NCBI GenBank assembly: GCA_947175845.1
Contig: CAMWOK010000155.1
Span: 1 to 7,029, forward strand
Source of the DNA: an uncultured Lachnospiraceae bacterium
Lineage (GTDB): Bacteria; Bacillota; Clostridia; Lachnospirales; Lachnospiraceae
Length of the DNA: 7,029 bases
Direction of reading: 5' to 3'
The translations under genes and the position numbers were made by a program. Positions 6,476 to 7,029 of the stretch are shown here, one piece after another. The number at the start of each line of letters is the position of its first letter. The first letter of the stretch is position 1. Under the pieces are notes generated by a model that saw nothing but the letters and a program-made list of their open reading frames with translations, was not told where the DNA came from and did no database searches.

Positions 6476-6490
6476 TTCCGCAGTGCGGAA
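6476..6490. promoter_or_regulatory. 15-base dyad in the acyl-CoA synthetase leader; possible operator or hairpin
   Basis: TTCCGCAGTGCGGAA is a perfect 7+1+7 inverted repeat lying between the predicted transcription start (about 6508) and the ribosome binding site (6458-6451). No T run follows on either strand, so it is not a terminator. Its position about 18-32 bases downstream of the predicted start suits a repressor operator; as RNA it could form a short 6-base-pair hairpin with a 3-base loop. Confidence 0.5.
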
Positions 6491-6514
6491 TCTGTGCATG
6501 GCGCATTTATAGAT

Positions 6515-6543
6515 ATTATGCCACTTTAAAGCATCAAAGTAAA
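6515..6543 (-). promoter_or_regulatory. Promoter of the acyl-CoA synthetase-rarA unit
   Basis: On the minus strand TTTACT (6543-6538; 4 of 6 to TTGACA) is followed, after exactly 17 bases, by CATAAT (6520-6515; 5 of 6 to TATAAT). A TG one base upstream of the -10 (TGGCATAAT) makes it an extended -10 promoter. It sits in the 115-base gap after the PD-(D/E)XK gene. Transcription would start near 6508, leaving a leader of about 65 bases. Confidence 0.65.
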
Positions 6544-6557
6544 CCCGTTTTTGTTTT

Positions 6558-7029
6558 TTATCTGCTCATTTTTTCTATCACACAGCTGTGCGGTTTATCC
6601 GGGGTGTCCTTGTCGTAGTTGATTCCAACAAGCAAAATCTCACCTGTGTAATTCTCAAGTGCCTGCATGTAATGCCTGTCTTTCATCTGCTGTATCACCG
6701 CAGTTACTGTCTTGTCATATTTTAACTCCACCACCAGTGCAGGCTTACTGGTGTGCGGCAGCGGCAGAAACACGATATCCGCAAATCCTTTTCCTGTTGG
6801 AAATTCCCTGATGAGCTTATAGTCCTTCCGCGCGCTGTAATATGCCAGTCCAACCGCACATGCCAGCGAATTTTCATCATTGTAAGTCAGAATGGAGGCC
6901 ACCTCGGAATGCGCCTTGTCAAGTCCTGCCGCGACGCACTTTGCATCGCCATTCAGGGTACCTTCCAAAAGCGCCTCCGATGCTTTCAAAATGTTCATCA
7001 CCTTCCGCCAGCCGCCGCCCCCCATCGCA
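6558..7029 (-). CDS. AAA-ATPase-like / PD-(D/E)XK nuclease family protein, C-terminal part (5' end beyond right edge)
   Basis: The reverse-strand frame is open from the right edge to the TAA at 6560-6558, giving about 156 C-terminal residues. The frame runs on through 7026-7028 (GCG), so the ATG at 7025-7023 is probably internal. The visible part is the PD-(D/E)XK nuclease domain of the family that usually has an N-terminal AAA-ATPase-like domain and totals roughly 500-600 residues. Counting from the ATG at 7025, the catalytic signature is complete: Glu41 in HSEVAS, LTYNDENSL (46-54), Asp83 in GKGFADIVFLP, E-x-K in VVELKYD (Glu100, Lys102), and the QQMKDRHYMQAL helix (112-123), followed by LLVGINYD (131-138). 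Such proteins are often multicopy in gut anaerobes and their biological role is not established. No terminator is visible after the stop; the next promoter begins within 20 bases. Confidence 0.87.
   Translation of the reverse strand, partial: AMGGGGWRKVMNILKASEALLEGTLNGDAKCVAAGLDKAHSEVASILTYNDENSLACAVGLAYYSARKDYKLIREFPTGKGFADIVFLPLPHTSKPALVVELKYDKTVTAVIQQMKDRHYMQALENYTGEILLVGINYDKDTPDKPHSCVIEKMSR

Noticed and set aside
6440..6499. Longer start for the acyl-CoA synthetase at the ATG at 6499
   Set aside because: No ribosome site before it and it would lie about 9 bases from the predicted transcript start; 6442 has AAAAGGAG at 8 bases.
6581..6590. 10-base palindrome CACAGCTGTG, similar to ACAGCTGT at 362-369
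   Set aside because: It lies inside the PD-(D/E)XK coding sequence, is short, is not followed by a T run, and the match to 362-369 is within chance.
1..7029. CRISPR array, tRNA, rRNA, insertion sequence or prophage genes
   Set aside because: I looked on both strands and saw no regularly spaced repeats, no cloverleaf or rRNA-like stretch, and no transposase or phage motif.

Overview
The window looks like ordinary chromosomal housekeeping DNA from an anaerobic Firmicute, most likely Lachnospiraceae or a close clostridial relative. This rests on the type of Rho N-terminus, a DUF4364 protein (a family known almost only from Clostridia), a YtqA-type radical SAM protein, AAGGAG-type ribosome binding sites, and the C-terminus of an AAA-ATPase-like/PD-(D/E)XK protein of the kind that is multicopy in gut Clostridia and Bacteroidetes. 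The genes are fairly GC-rich, while the one long intergenic region is AT-rich (about one third G+C in the 60-base line I counted).

Layout, left to right. Positions 1-249 (minus) are the first 83 codons of rho, running off the left edge. Positions 250-715 are a divergent, AT-rich intergenic region holding a probable rho promoter and long rho leader, a weaker candidate promoter for the rightward genes, and a GC-rich, dyad-rich leader just upstream of the malic enzyme. Rightward genes follow: a small malic enzyme (716-1867), a YtqA/TIGR01212 radical SAM protein 14 bases later (1882-2859), and a DUF4364 winged-helix protein (2924-3439). Facing them are three leftward genes: rarA (3440-4780), a class I acyl-CoA synthetase (4808-6442) and, at the right edge, the 3' end of a PD-(D/E)XK family gene (6558-7029).

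The rightward malic enzyme and radical SAM genes are close enough to be one transcript; the DUF4364 gene has its own strong ribosome binding site and may be read through from them. On the other strand the acyl-CoA synthetase has a good promoter and a 15-base dyad in its 5' leader, and rarA begins 27 bases after it, so rarA is probably co-transcribed with it. The two groups meet tail to tail with no base between the stop codons of DUF4364 and rarA, and a stem-loop spans both stops.

I see no CRISPR array, tRNA, rRNA, insertion sequence or phage gene, and no evidence of a new multi-gene system. The points most worth checking are non-coding: the shared hairpin at the convergent stops, the dyad in the acyl-CoA synthetase leader, the structured malic enzyme leader, and the long rho leader.
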